In this document: positions 43,732 to 52,490 of the stretch, piece by piece
Position numbering within the stretch: position 1 is the first letter of the stretch
How the letters are laid out: every line of letters starts with the position of its first letter
DNA from: Halococcus qingdaonensis
GTDB taxonomy: Archaea; Halobacteriota; Halobacteria; Halobacteriales; Halococcaceae
Reading direction: 5' to 3'
Assembly (NCBI RefSeq): GCF_024508235.1
Contig: NZ_CP101943.1
Span: forward strand, 1,302,001-1,366,000
Length of the DNA: 64,000 bases
The notes under the pieces: generated by a model
Seen by the model: only the letters and a program-made list of their open reading frames with translations
What the model was told of the DNA's origin: nothing
The model's database searches: none
Made by a program: the position numbers and the translations under genes

Positions 43732-44805
43732 TTAGAGACCGAGGTAGCCCGAAGTCGGGATGATTCCGACGAGGTAGAGCACACCCACGATGGTCATCGC
43801 GACCGCGATCGCCATCGCCGGCGGGTCAACGTGCGTCCCCGAATGCGAGTAGAAGATCCGTTGGGTCGCCTCGCCGATGACGCCGGTGAGTCCGCCGAAG
43901 AGAGCGGCCCCGAGGATCGCAGGGATCGGACCACCGATCATCTCCGTCGCGACGATGGCCCCGACCGCACCGAGCAGCGTGATATGGTGGGTGACGGGGA
44001 TCTTCGCGACGCCGAGGTTGAGAAAGAGCAGGCTCATCGCCGAGAAGGCGTAGCCGAGGAAGATGCTCCCGGTCTCGATCCAGATGTAGCCGCTGAGGAT
44101 CCCGCCGACGACGCCGATGAAGGCGACGCCGGACCACTTGTACTGGTGGCCGAGCCACGGCTCGGTCGCCAGCCGCATGCTGTCGGTACCGCCGTCGGCC
44201 ACCGCACGCTGCTCCTCGCGCTCGAACGGTGACATATCGAACAGCGAGGAGCCGGACGGCGAACCGACCAGCGGGTAGCCGAAGACGAGTCGGGCGAGCA
44301 ACGCCGTCAGGACGACCGACAGCGCGATACCGTCGGTCGGCAAGCCGATCCCGCTCGCCAACTGGTTGATGAGCATGCCGACGACGCCGAAGACCGCGCC
44401 GACCGCGAGGATGTCGGGTTTCGTGCCGTATGCCTCCGTGATGACTTTTCCTGGATGGTAGTCCCAGCCGTCGGGCTCCATCTCGGGATATTTCTTGCCG
44501 ACGTAGGCCGAGGCGGCCACGCCGGCCGCGAAGGAGATATGCGGGCCGAAGACCATCCCGAAGCCGATCGTACCGGTCAGGTCCACGCCGAGCGATCCCG
44601 CACCAAGTGAGCCGACGTTCGAAGCAAGTTCCCCCTGGAGGATGTTGAGTCCCTCGCCGAGGAAGATCGCGAAGCCGGTGAAGACGAACGCGGGGAGCGC
44701 ACCGAGGGCTGCCCCGAACGCTCCGCCGGCGAGCGCGGCGATGAACAGCAGGACGAACTCCTCGACGCCGAGGCCGATGATCGGGAGCTGAAGCAGTGCG
44801 TGCAC
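43732..44805 (-). CDS. Polytopic membrane protein next to glpK (GlpX-like, putative glycerol facilitator)
   Basis: This 357-residue protein has about nine to ten hydrophobic helices. It starts with GTG at 44805, two bases after the end of glpK. The gene downstream of glpK in Haloferax volcanii codes for a similar membrane protein named GlpX and proposed as a glycerol facilitator; identity here rests on the position and general type. Features are GFGMVFGPHISFAAGVAASAYVG and KIPVTHHITLLGAVGAIVATEMIGG. It is unlike aquaglyceroporins (no NPA motifs), so a transport role would be a new family. It is likely co-transcribed with glpK. Confidence 0.78.
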   Translation of the reverse strand: MHALLQLPIIGLGVEEFVLLFIAALAGGAFGAALGALPAFVFTGFAIFLGEGLNILQGELASNVGSLGAGSLGVDLTGTIGFGMVFGPHISFAAGVAASAYVGKKYPEMEPDGWDYHPGKVITEAYGTKPDILAVGAVFGVVGMLINQLASGIGLPTDGIALSVVLTALLARLVFGYPLVGSPSGSSLFDMSPFEREEQRAVADGGTDSMRLATEPWLGHQYKWSGVAFIGVVGGILSGYIWIETGSIFLGYAFSAMSLLFLNLGVAKIPVTHHITLLGAVGAIVATEMIGGPIPAILGAALFGGLTGVIGEATQRIFYSHSGTHVDPPAMAIAVAMTIVGVLYLVGIIPTSGYLGL

Positions 44806-44806
44806 C

Positions 44807-46339
44807 TCAGGCCTCCCGTGCCCAGTCGCGTGAGCGTTCGACCGCCTCACTCCACCGCTCGTAGCGACCGTCGACCTCGGCATCCTCGTCGGACGTGAAC
44901 TCGCGGTCGACCCGCCAGTTATCGCGCAGCTTCTCGGGGTCGTCCCAGTAGCCGACGGCGAGCCCGGCGGCGTAGGCCGAGCCGAGCGCCGTCGTCTCGT
45001 CGACCTCCGGGCGCACGATGTCGGTGCCGACGATGTTCGCCTGAAGCTGGCAGAGGAAGTTGTTCTTCACTGCACCGCCGTCGACCTGGAGCCCGTCGAT
45101 CTCGATCCCCGCGTCGGCCTCCATCGCCTCGGCCACGTCGCGGGTCTGGAAGGCGATCGATTCGAGCGCCGCGCGGACGATGTGTGCACGTTCCGTCCCG
45201 CGCGTCATCCCGACGATCGTCCCGCGTGCGCGCCCGTCCCAGTGGGGTGCGCCCAGTCCCGTGAAGGCAGGGACGAGATAGACCCCGTCGGTCGAGTCGA
45301 CGCTGCGGGCGACGGTTTCTGATTCCATCGCGTTATCGAGCAGTTCGACGTCCTCGAGCCACTCGATGGCCGCACCCGTGACGAAAATCGAGCCTTCGAG
45401 GGCGTACTGCACCGGCTCGCCCGAGCGCTGGAACCCGATCGTGGTGAGCAGGCCGTGATCGCTCTCGACGGCCTCCTCGCCGGTGTTGAGCAGGAAGAAC
45501 GACCCGGTGCCGTAGGTATTCTTCGCGTCGCCGGGATCGAAGCAAGTCTGACCGAAGAGGGCGGCCTGCTGGTCGCCGAGCGCGCCGGCGACGGGGATCT
45601 CGGCACCGAGGAACCCGTCCGCGTCGGTCGTTCCGTAGAGGTTCTCGTCGCTCGACGGACGGACTTCGGGCAGCGCCGCGCGCGGTACCCGGAACTCCTC
45701 CAGGAGCTCGTCGTCCCAGTCCATCTCGTGGATGTTGAACAGCATCGTCCGGGAGGCGTTCGTCACGTCGGTGATGTGGTTGCCCGTGAGGTTCTCGATG
45801 AGCCACGAGTCGATCGTCCCGAAGCGCACCTCGCCGTCGGCGGCGCGCTCGCGGATGTCCTGCGGGCGAGAGCGCTGGAGCTTGATCGGATCGGCGTTGT
45901 CGAGGATCCACTCGGCCTTCGTCGCCGAGAAGTAGGCGTCGGGTTCGAGCCCCGTCTTGTCCTGGATCGTCTCGGCCTTGCCGTTCGTTTCGAGCCCCTC
46001 GATCCGGTCGGTGGTCCGGCGATCCTGCCAGACGATCGCCCGCATGATCGGCCGACGGGTGTCGGCGTCCCAGAACAGTGTCGTCTCGCGCTGGTTGGTG
46101 ACGCCGATCGCGTCGAGTTGCGTCGCGTCGATGCCGGCGCTGTCGAGCGCGTCGCCGATGACCGACTTCGTGTTCTCCCAGATCTCCATCGGGTCGTGCT
46201 CGACCCAGCCCGGTTCCGGGTAGTACTGTTCGTGTTTCTCGTAGGCACTGGCGACGACCCCGCCACCGTGGTCGAACACCATGAACCGCGTGCCCGTCGT
46301 CCCTTGGTCGATCGCGCCGACGTACGTCCCCTCGCTCAT
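44807..46339 (-). CDS. glpK: Glycerol kinase
   Basis: The protein is 510 residues. It has the FGGY motif set: AIDQGTTGTRFMVFDHGG at the start, GVTNQRETTLFWD, IVWQDRRTTDRI, YGTGSFFLLNTGE, and VDGGAVKNNFLCQLQANIVG. It makes glycerol-3-phosphate from glycerol, the main route by which haloarchaea use the glycerol made by Dunaliella. The pathway then goes to the gpdABC dehydrogenase across the gap. Promoter DNA upstream is AT-rich, with TGTGAATAGAAG at about 46410-46425 (minus strand). Confidence 0.97.
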   Translation of the reverse strand: MSEGTYVGAIDQGTTGTRFMVFDHGGGVVASAYEKHEQYYPEPGWVEHDPMEIWENTKSVIGDALDSAGIDATQLDAIGVTNQRETTLFWDADTRRPIMRAIVWQDRRTTDRIEGLETNGKAETIQDKTGLEPDAYFSATKAEWILDNADPIKLQRSRPQDIRERAADGEVRFGTIDSWLIENLTGNHITDVTNASRTMLFNIHEMDWDDELLEEFRVPRAALPEVRPSSDENLYGTTDADGFLGAEIPVAGALGDQQAALFGQTCFDPGDAKNTYGTGSFFLLNTGEEAVESDHGLLTTIGFQRSGEPVQYALEGSIFVTGAAIEWLEDVELLDNAMESETVARSVDSTDGVYLVPAFTGLGAPHWDGRARGTIVGMTRGTERAHIVRAALESIAFQTRDVAEAMEADAGIEIDGLQVDGGAVKNNFLCQLQANIVGTDIVRPEVDETTALGSAYAAGLAVGYWDDPEKLRDNWRVDREFTSDEDAEVDGRYERWSEAVERSRDWAREA

Positions 46340-46501
46340 CGTCGGCTCCCGTCCGCACGCCGCGCGGTTCGACCGGTTTTTACTGCTACCATGTATCCGT
46401 CCGTAAACAGTATCTTCTATTCACATAAACCTTGCGCAGGCCGTGGTTTCGGCGGCCGGCCAGCTTCTCGGCGTGGAGCGACGCGCGATCCATCCCGCTC
46501 G

Positions 46502-47731
46502 CTACGCGTTCGCGAGGCTATGAAGCCGGCCGAAGACCCGTGTCGGGAACCGCGGTTCGAGGCGGCTCGGTGATCGGCCAGCGCCGACCGACCGCTCCTC
46601 GCTCACCCGTTCGACGATCCCGATCTCGGCGAGTTCGTAGAGCAGGCGCTTCACTGTCCCTTCCGAGAGCTCCACGCTCGGCGCGGCGGCGACGGCGGTG
46701 GCCGCGGCGTCGACCGACGCGCGCTGATCGTCGTCGATCTCGACGAGCCGGGCCAGCACCTGCTGGCGATTCGCCGAGAGCGCGAACACGCGCCCGAGCG
46801 AGACCGCCGGCCGCGGCAGGGCATCCATGCCGACGTGGAGATCGTGCTCGCGGACGCCCGAAACCCCCGCGAGCGCCGCCTCGTCGGCCGCCGCGAACAG
46901 CACACAGAGCGCGTCGTGGGCGTTGCCGTCGGCCCAGACGGCGATACGGCGGAGTTGTTCGTGCTCGATGGCCCGTCGCGCCATCCCCGCCGACGCACGG
47001 GCCGTCAGGATGTCGACCAGCGCGAGGTCGCGGTAGGCCGGAACCTCGATGCGCTCGGGCGGGCCGTCGATCGAGAGCTCCGACGGCGGCCGACGGCCGA
47101 TGGCGAGCCACGAGAGCGAATCCATCATCCCGTCGAACGCCGAGACGAGCGACGCGAGCGACTGCGTACCGGGTTCGTCGACGTGATCGAACGCGACGAG
47201 CAGCCGGCGATCGTCCGCGAGCGTCTCGGCCAGCCGCGAGCGGAGCGTATCCGTCCCGACGCCGTGTTTCGGCACCGATTCGTCGAGCATCCCGTCGAGC
47301 ACCGTCTGATAGAGGCCGAACTCGCTGCTCGCGTGGCGCGTGTCGACGTAAACGAGCGACGGTGCCGCGTTCGTCCCGCCGCGGGTCGAGGTGTGGATCA
47401 CCGAACCGGAACGCGTCCCCACGCGACGGAGCTGGTCAAGCAACGCGGTGACGACGGCCGATTTCCCGCTCCCGGATGGCCCCCAGACGTAGGCGTTCGG
47501 CGGGAGGCGGCCGTCGAACACCGGATCGACGTAGTCGAGCAGGCGTTCGAGCACCGTCCCTCGGTTGGTCGGTTCGTCGACGTGGGCGATGGGGCTGATC
47601 GCGTGGTAGTCGAGCACGACCCGCGTCTCCCCAACCGACTCCCGTCGCCGTCGGATGCGAGCAGCGAGATCCACGATTATCGACCGTACCGGCGCGGCCG
47701 TCGACCGCCGATCGACCGAACTCGTCGCCAT
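46502..47731 (-). CDS. Orc1/Cdc6-like AAA+ ATPase with a winged-helix tail
   Basis: This protein of about 409 residues has Walker A GPSGSGKS at 84-91. The Walker B strand reads LLVAFDHVDE, so the residue after the first Asp is His instead of Glu. It has sensor-like IGRRPP and an AAA lid, and a C-terminal winged helix (ALSANRQQVLARLVEID, SEGTVKRLLYELAEIGIVERV). It resembles the divergent haloarchaeal Orc/Cdc6 paralogues rather than the one at the main origin. No origin repeat was seen beside it. It stands alone between glpK and gpdA, so a link to glycerol control is possible. The start at 47731 is preferred; an ATG 84 bases upstream gives a basic extension. Confidence 0.75.
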   Translation of the reverse strand: MATSSVDRRSTAAPVRSIIVDLAARIRRRRESVGETRVVLDYHAISPIAHVDEPTNRGTVLERLLDYVDPVFDGRLPPNAYVWGPSGSGKSAVVTALLDQLRRVGTRSGSVIHTSTRGGTNAAPSLVYVDTRHASSEFGLYQTVLDGMLDESVPKHGVGTDTLRSRLAETLADDRRLLVAFDHVDEPGTQSLASLVSAFDGMMDSLSWLAIGRRPPSELSIDGPPERIEVPAYRDLALVDILTARASAGMARRAIEHEQLRRIAVWADGNAHDALCVLFAAADEAALAGVSGVREHDLHVGMDALPRPAVSLGRVFALSANRQQVLARLVEIDDDQRASVDAAATAVAAAPSVELSEGTVKRLLYELAEIGIVERVSEERSVGAGRSPSRLEPRFPTRVFGRLHSLANA

Positions 47732-47929
47732 CGACGCCGTTCCTCGCCGTCCGTCCCCCTCCCGTTCTCCCGTCCGCTGTCTGTTACTACTGACACGTGT
47801 TCGGCCGTAAATCATTGTATGCAGTGATAAGCCTTGTGCGGACGGCGACGACAACCGTCGCTACCTCGGCGATCGATCGGGAGAACCGGACCGATCGTTC
47901 GGTTCGTCCACCGCCCGCTTCCCCTTGGA

Positions 47930-47948
47930 TGGCCGTTATCTACGGCCA
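47930..47948. promoter_or_regulatory. Inverted repeat upstream of the gpdABC promoter
   Basis: TGGCCGT-TATCT-ACGGCCA is a perfect 7-5-7 inverted repeat, ending about 55 bases before the gpdA start. Right after it lies the TATA-like ATAAAATAAA at 47964-47973, about 30-40 bases before the ATG. The position suits a transcription factor acting on gpdA, and possibly also the divergent AAA gene. Which factor binds is unknown. Confidence 0.45.
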
Positions 47949-48002
47949 CTAACCCCCCACCGATAAAATAAACCGTGTGGAACCTCATGCACACACGGAC
48001 AG

Positions 48003-49754
48003 ATGGCAACCGAAACCGAGGCGCTCGTCATCGGCGGCGGCTCGACGGGCTGTGGTATCGCGCGCGATCTCGCGCTGCGTGGCGTCGACACCACGCTCGT
48101 CGAGCGCGGCAATCTCACCCACGGGACGACGGGCCGGATGCACGGGCTGCTCCACAGCGGCGGGCGGTACGCGGTCTCGGATCAGGAGAGCGCCGCCGAG
48201 TGCATCGCGGAGAGCCGCGTTCTCCGCGAGATCGCGAGCCACTGCGTCGAGATGACCGGCGGGCTGTTCGTCCAGCTGCCCGCCGACGACGACGAGTATT
48301 TCGAGGAGAAGCTCGCGGGCTGTCGCGACTGTGACATTCCGGCCGAGGTGATCTCGGGCGAGGAAGCCAGGGAGATCGAGCCGTATCTCACTCGTGACGT
48401 CGAGCGCGCGATCCGAGTGCCCGACGGGGCCATCGACCCCTTTCGACTCTGCGTCGCGAACGCCGCCGACGCCGAAGAACACGGTGCGCGCATCGAGACC
48501 CACGCCGAGGTCACGGACGTGCTCGTCGAGGACGGCAAAGTGACGGGTGTCGAGGTGCGCCACGAGAGCGGTCCCGGAAAACGCTCACACCACGAACCGG
48601 GCACGACCGAGCGCATCGAGGCCGATCACGTGGTGAACGCGACCGGTGCGTGGGCCGGGGAGCTGGGCGCGATGGCGGGCGTCGAGGTCGAGGTCCGCCC
48701 GTCGAAGGGTGTGATGACCGTGATGAACACGCGCCAGGTCGATACGGTCGTCAACCGCTGTCGGCCGAAGGGCGACGCCGACATCATCGTCCCTCACGAG
48801 ACGGCCTGCATCCTCGGGACAACTGATGAAGAAGTCGAGGATCCCGACGACTACCCCGAAGAGCAGTGGGAGGTCGACATGATGATCGACACCCTCTCGG
48901 AGCTCGTGCCGATCCTGAGCGAGGCCCGAACCATCAGGTCCTTCTGGGGCGTGCGCCCGCTGTACGAACCTCCTGATACTGGGACGACCGACCCGACCGA
49001 CATCACGCGGCAGTTCTTCCTGCTCGACCACGCCGATCGCGACAGTCTGGCCGGGATGACGTCGATCGTGGGCGGCAAGCTCACGACCTACCGACTGATG
49101 GCTGAAGGGATTACGGACCACGTCTGCGAGAAACTCGGCGTCGAGGGAGTCTGTCGCACCGCCGAGCAACCTCTTCCGGGGAGCGAGGATTTCTCGGTGC
49201 TCCGGGACTACATGGAGGAGTTCGGGCTGCGCTCGCCGGTCGGCCGTCGGAGCACGGAACGATTGGGGAGCAAGGCCGACGAGGTGCTGAAAACCGACGA
49301 TCCAAACCCGGTGGTCTGCACCTGTGAGGCAGTCACGCGCGCGGAACTCGACCACGCGATCGCGGATGCGGGCACCGATCTGAACGCGACGCGCATCCGC
49401 ACCCGCGCCTCGATGGGCAACTGCCAGGGCGGGTTCTGTGCCCATCGGATCGCCGCACTGCTCCATCCCGAGTACGACGAAGCGACGACGAGAACCGCAC
49501 TCGACGAACTGTACGAGGAGCGCTGGAAGGGTCAGCGCCACGCGCTCTGGGGCGAACAGCTCTCGCAGGCGATGCTCAACCACGCGCTCCACGCGACCAC
49601 GATGAACCGGGATCGCGATCCGGCGGCGTCGGACGACGGAATCGAATACGACCGCTTCGATGCAGGCCCGCCTACACCGGAAGCGGCGGCCGACGGCGGT
49701 CGTGCTGGTGGGCGCGACGGAACCGACGACGAGGAGGACGACCGTGGCGATTGA
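48003..49754 (+). CDS. gpdA: Anaerobic-type glycerol-3-phosphate dehydrogenase subunit A
   Basis: The protein has 583 residues. FAD binding at the start ([21 protein letters not shown]), DAO-type core ([28 protein letters not shown]). The C-terminal BFD-like domain has cysteines CTCEAV and NCQGGFC, which bind a [2Fe-2S] cluster. It oxidises glycerol-3-phosphate to dihydroxyacetone phosphate with electrons passed on to subunits B and C and to the quinone pool. Its 3' end overlaps gpdB by 11 bases. The upstream region has a TATA-like element and an inverted repeat. Confidence 0.96.
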   Translation: MATETEALVIGGGSTGCGIARDLALRGVDTTLVERGNLTHGTTGRMHGLLHSGGRYAVSDQESAAECIAESRVLREIASHCVEMTGGLFVQLPADDDEYFEEKLAGCRDCDIPAEVISGEEAREIEPYLTRDVERAIRVPDGAIDPFRLCVANAADAEEHGARIETHAEVTDVLVEDGKVTGVEVRHESGPGKRSHHEPGTTERIEADHVVNATGAWAGELGAMAGVEVEVRPSKGVMTVMNTRQVDTVVNRCRPKGDADIIVPHETACILGTTDEEVEDPDDYPEEQWEVDMMIDTLSELVPILSEARTIRSFWGVRPLYEPPDTGTTDPTDITRQFFLLDHADRDSLAGMTSIVGGKLTTYRLMAEGITDHVCEKLGVEGVCRTAEQPLPGSEDFSVLRDYMEEFGLRSPVGRRSTERLGSKADEVLKTDDPNPVVCTCEAVTRAELDHAIADAGTDLNATRIRTRASMGNCQGGFCAHRIAALLHPEYDEATTRTALDELYEERWKGQRHALWGEQLSQAMLNHALHATTMNRDRDPAASDDGIEYDRFDAGPPTPEAAADGGRAGGRDGTDDEEDDRGD

Positions 49755-51021
49755 GGACGACGTCTGCGTGATCGGCGGCGGTCTCGCCGGCATGACGGCC
49801 GCGCTTCGAGCAGCGCGTGAGGGTGCGCGGGTGAGACTGCTCTCGCACAAGAAGAGCACGCTCCGACACGCGAGCGGACTCGTCGATATTTTGGGCTACG
49901 CCGACGGTGAACTCGTCGCCGACCCGTTCGACGCGCTCCCCTCGCTCCCCGAAACCCATCCCTACCGGCGGGTCGGGGACGATGCCGTGCGAGCGGGACT
50001 GTCCCTGTTCGACGACGTGACCGGCGACGCTTATCGAGGAACCCACACCGACGCGAACGCGCTCGTGGCGACCCACGGCGGCACCGTAAAGCCGACCGCG
50101 CGCTACCCGACGCGCGTGGCTCCGGGGCTGGCGAGCCAGGATCGAAAGACGCTGCTCGTGGGGTTCGATTCGCTGACCGCCTTCGACGCACCGCTCGCGG
50201 CCGACCACCTCGCTGCCGCCGGCGTTCCAGGAGCGACACGTGGCGTCACCGTCGCGTTCCCGGGCGATTTCAGGGCCGACTCGCGCGTGACGCGCTCCGC
50301 CCGCGCACTCGACGATGACGAGACCGTCGAAATCGCGAATGGATCGATGCCGGTGCGGCGCGCGCTCGTGCGAGCGGTCGAATCCCATCTCGGTGACGCC
50401 GAACGGATCGGCTTTCCGGCGGTGCTCGGCGAGGAGGAGTCCCAGGAAGTCCGGAACGCGCTCGAATCAGCTCTCGGCATCGACGTGTTCGAGGTGCCGA
50501 TGGGACCGCCGAGCCTGCTCGGATTGGGGCTCGAAACGCTGTTCCAGGAAGCGCTCGCCGAGGCGGGCGTGCGCCGGACGACCGGCAATCCCGTCGTGGA
50601 GTTCGACGCAGACGACGGACGAATTCGAAGCGTATCGACCGACCGCAACGGCCGACCGACGCCGTTCCATGCCGACGAGTTCGTGCTCGCGACAGGGGGA
50701 TTGGTCGGCAAAGGAATCGACTCGGATCGCGAGGGGGTCGTCGAGCCGGTCTTCGACTGTCACGTCCCCCATCCCGACGACCGCTACGAGTGGTTCGACG
50801 ACGAGGCGTTCGGCGACCACCCGTTCGCGCGCTTCGGGGTCACGGTGGACGACGACCTGCGGCCGCTCGATGCGGCTGGAGGGACGGAGTACGACAACCT
50901 CCGTGCCGCCGGGAGTGTCCTCGGCGGGGCGGATTTCGCAGCGGAGAAATCGGGCAGCGGCATCTCGCTCGCGACCGGTCACGCGGCCGGCCGTGCGGCG
51001 GGCGCGGCGGCGAACCAGTGA
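49744..51021 (+). CDS. gpdB: Anaerobic-type glycerol-3-phosphate dehydrogenase subunit B
   Basis: This protein has about 425 residues and starts with GTG at 49744, inside the gpdA end. It begins with the FAD-binding [23 protein letters not shown], then [20 protein letters not shown] second part, [24 protein letters not shown], and an ending [16 protein letters not shown] complete the GlpB pattern. GlpB is a membrane-associated flavin subunit with uncertain precise role in passing electrons to the membrane. The gpdC start follows six bases after its stop. Confidence 0.93.
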   Translation: MAIEDDVCVIGGGLAGMTAALRAAREGARVRLLSHKKSTLRHASGLVDILGYADGELVADPFDALPSLPETHPYRRVGDDAVRAGLSLFDDVTGDAYRGTHTDANALVATHGGTVKPTARYPTRVAPGLASQDRKTLLVGFDSLTAFDAPLAADHLAAAGVPGATRGVTVAFPGDFRADSRVTRSARALDDDETVEIANGSMPVRRALVRAVESHLGDAERIGFPAVLGEEESQEVRNALESALGIDVFEVPMGPPSLLGLGLETLFQEALAEAGVRRTTGNPVVEFDADDGRIRSVSTDRNGRPTPFHADEFVLATGGLVGKGIDSDREGVVEPVFDCHVPHPDDRYEWFDDEAFGDHPFARFGVTVDDDLRPLDAAGGTEYDNLRAAGSVLGGADFAAEKSGSGISLATGHAAGRAAGAAANQ

Positions 51022-51026
51022 TACAC

Positions 51027-52388
51027 ATGAGCGACGCACCAACCCACGATGCCGACGAGTTCGAACCGGTGGACGTCTTCGAGACGACCGAGATGGATCT
51101 CCGCCCGGGCGCGGACGACTGCTACAAGTGTTCGACGTGCGATACGTCCTGCCCGGTCGCCGAGGTCGACGACGAGTTCCCCGGTCCGAAGTTTCAGGGA
51201 CCGGAACAGTGGCGGCTCAAGCGCACGGAGGGTCACGAGATCGACGACTCGATCACCTCCTGTTCGAACTGCATGCGCTGTGACGACGCCTGCCCTTCAT
51301 CGGTGCCGCTGAGCCAGATGCACAACACCGCCCGCGGCGAGTACGTCGAGAACCAGCGGTTCGGCCGGGAGGCGCTGTCGGCGCTCGCCGACGGCAACCT
51401 GCGCGAGGCGCTCGACATCGTCCGTGAGGGCCAGGACGGACTCGTCGAACGACTCAGAAACCGAATCCTCGCGAACTACCACACGTCGGCGTGGCTCGCC
51501 TCCTTCATGCCGAGCGTCGCGAACTTCGTCATGAACTTCGGGCCGGCGCGCTGGGCGATGGCGAAGACGATGGGTGTGACCAGCGAGCGGGAGTTCCCCG
51601 AGTTCGCCGACCAGACCTTTCGCGAGTGGTGGGCCGCTCGCGGCGGTGCACAAGTTTCCAATCCCGACAAGCGGATCGCGTACTTCCACGGCTGTTACTC
51701 GAACTTCAACACGCCCGAGGTCGGCAAGGCGATGGTCAGGGTGTACGAGGAGTTCGGCTACGAGGTCCTCGTCCCGCCACAGAAGTGTTCGGGCACGCCG
51801 ATGTTCGCCAACGGAATGCTCGGCGACGCGCGCCGCCACGCCGAGACCAACGTGAAGAACCTCGCCGCAGCGATCGAGAACGGAGCCGAGATCGTCGCCT
51901 CCTGTACCTCCTGCTCGATGGCGCTCGGCCAGGAATACCCCGAACTGTTCGATCTGGATGGCATCGAGGACGTCGCCGCACACACCTACGAGGGCGTCGA
52001 GTACCTCCGCCTGCACGAGGACCTGGAGGGCGCGCTCGACGAAACCAGCGTCGATGGAAGCGAGTTCGCCTATCACGCGCCGTGTCACGCACGCAACCAG
52101 GGGCTCGACACGCAGGCCGTCGAACTGTTCTCGGACCTCGACGGTGTTGCCATCGAGGACGTGGGCGACTCCTGTTCGGGGATTTCGGGCACCTACGGCT
52201 GGAAAGAGGAGAAGTACGACTACTCGATGGAGATCGGCGAGGAGATGTTCGAACACATGGAGCACGCCGCCGGCGAGACCGGGATGACCGAGTGTCCGAC
52301 CTGCGCGATGCAGATGGAGCACGGCACCGGCTACGAGATCCGCCACCCGCTCGAACTGCTCGAAGAGGCGCTGGTCACGGGTTCGTAA
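51027..52388 (+). CDS. gpdC: Anaerobic-type glycerol-3-phosphate dehydrogenase subunit C (iron-sulfur)
   Basis: The protein is 453 residues. Two [4Fe-4S] motifs are seen near the start: CYKCSTCDTSCPV and CSNCMRCDDACPS. Then come CCG-type domains with CYSNFNTPEVGKAMVRVYEEFGYEVLVPPQKCSGTP and further cysteines in YHAPCHARNQGL, DSCSGISGTYG and CPTCAMQMEH. It passes electrons from subunit A towards menaquinone and anchors the complex at the membrane. A GTG at 51018 is in frame, but the ATG at 51027 is preferred. It is the last gene of the operon. Confidence 0.95.
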   Translation: MSDAPTHDADEFEPVDVFETTEMDLRPGADDCYKCSTCDTSCPVAEVDDEFPGPKFQGPEQWRLKRTEGHEIDDSITSCSNCMRCDDACPSSVPLSQMHNTARGEYVENQRFGREALSALADGNLREALDIVREGQDGLVERLRNRILANYHTSAWLASFMPSVANFVMNFGPARWAMAKTMGVTSEREFPEFADQTFREWWAARGGAQVSNPDKRIAYFHGCYSNFNTPEVGKAMVRVYEEFGYEVLVPPQKCSGTPMFANGMLGDARRHAETNVKNLAAAIENGAEIVASCTSCSMALGQEYPELFDLDGIEDVAAHTYEGVEYLRLHEDLEGALDETSVDGSEFAYHAPCHARNQGLDTQAVELFSDLDGVAIEDVGDSCSGISGTYGWKEEKYDYSMEIGEEMFEHMEHAAGETGMTECPTCAMQMEHGTGYEIRHPLELLEEALVTGS

Positions 52389-52434
52389 CGTCGATACGGC
52401 CGACGATCCCGGCTATCGTCGCCCTTTCCCCCGA

Positions 52435-52486
52435 TTTCGGCAAGCCTAAAAACCGAAACCGATATACCGTTTTAGGCTGGCCTAAA
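52435..52486. promoter_or_regulatory. Paired DtxR/SirR-like (iron-type) inverted repeats around the TATA box
   Basis: Two copies of one 16-base palindrome are 36 bases apart. The first, TTTCGGCAAGCCTAAA (52435-52450), has one mismatch. The second, TTTAGGCTGGCCTAAA (52471-52486), is a perfect 7-2-7 repeat. Both match the TTAGGC-NN-GCCTAA type bound by DtxR/IdeR-family repressors. The TATA-like GATATACC (52461-52468) lies between them and the ATG at 52491 follows four bases after the second, so binding would block a leaderless promoter. Iron or manganese control is inferred. Confidence 0.7.
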
Positions 52487-52490
52487 TCGT

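Noticed and set aside
47732..48002. Replication origin beside the Orc1/Cdc6-like gene
   Set aside because: No repeated ORB-like G-rich elements were seen; only one short inverted repeat and a promoter lie there.
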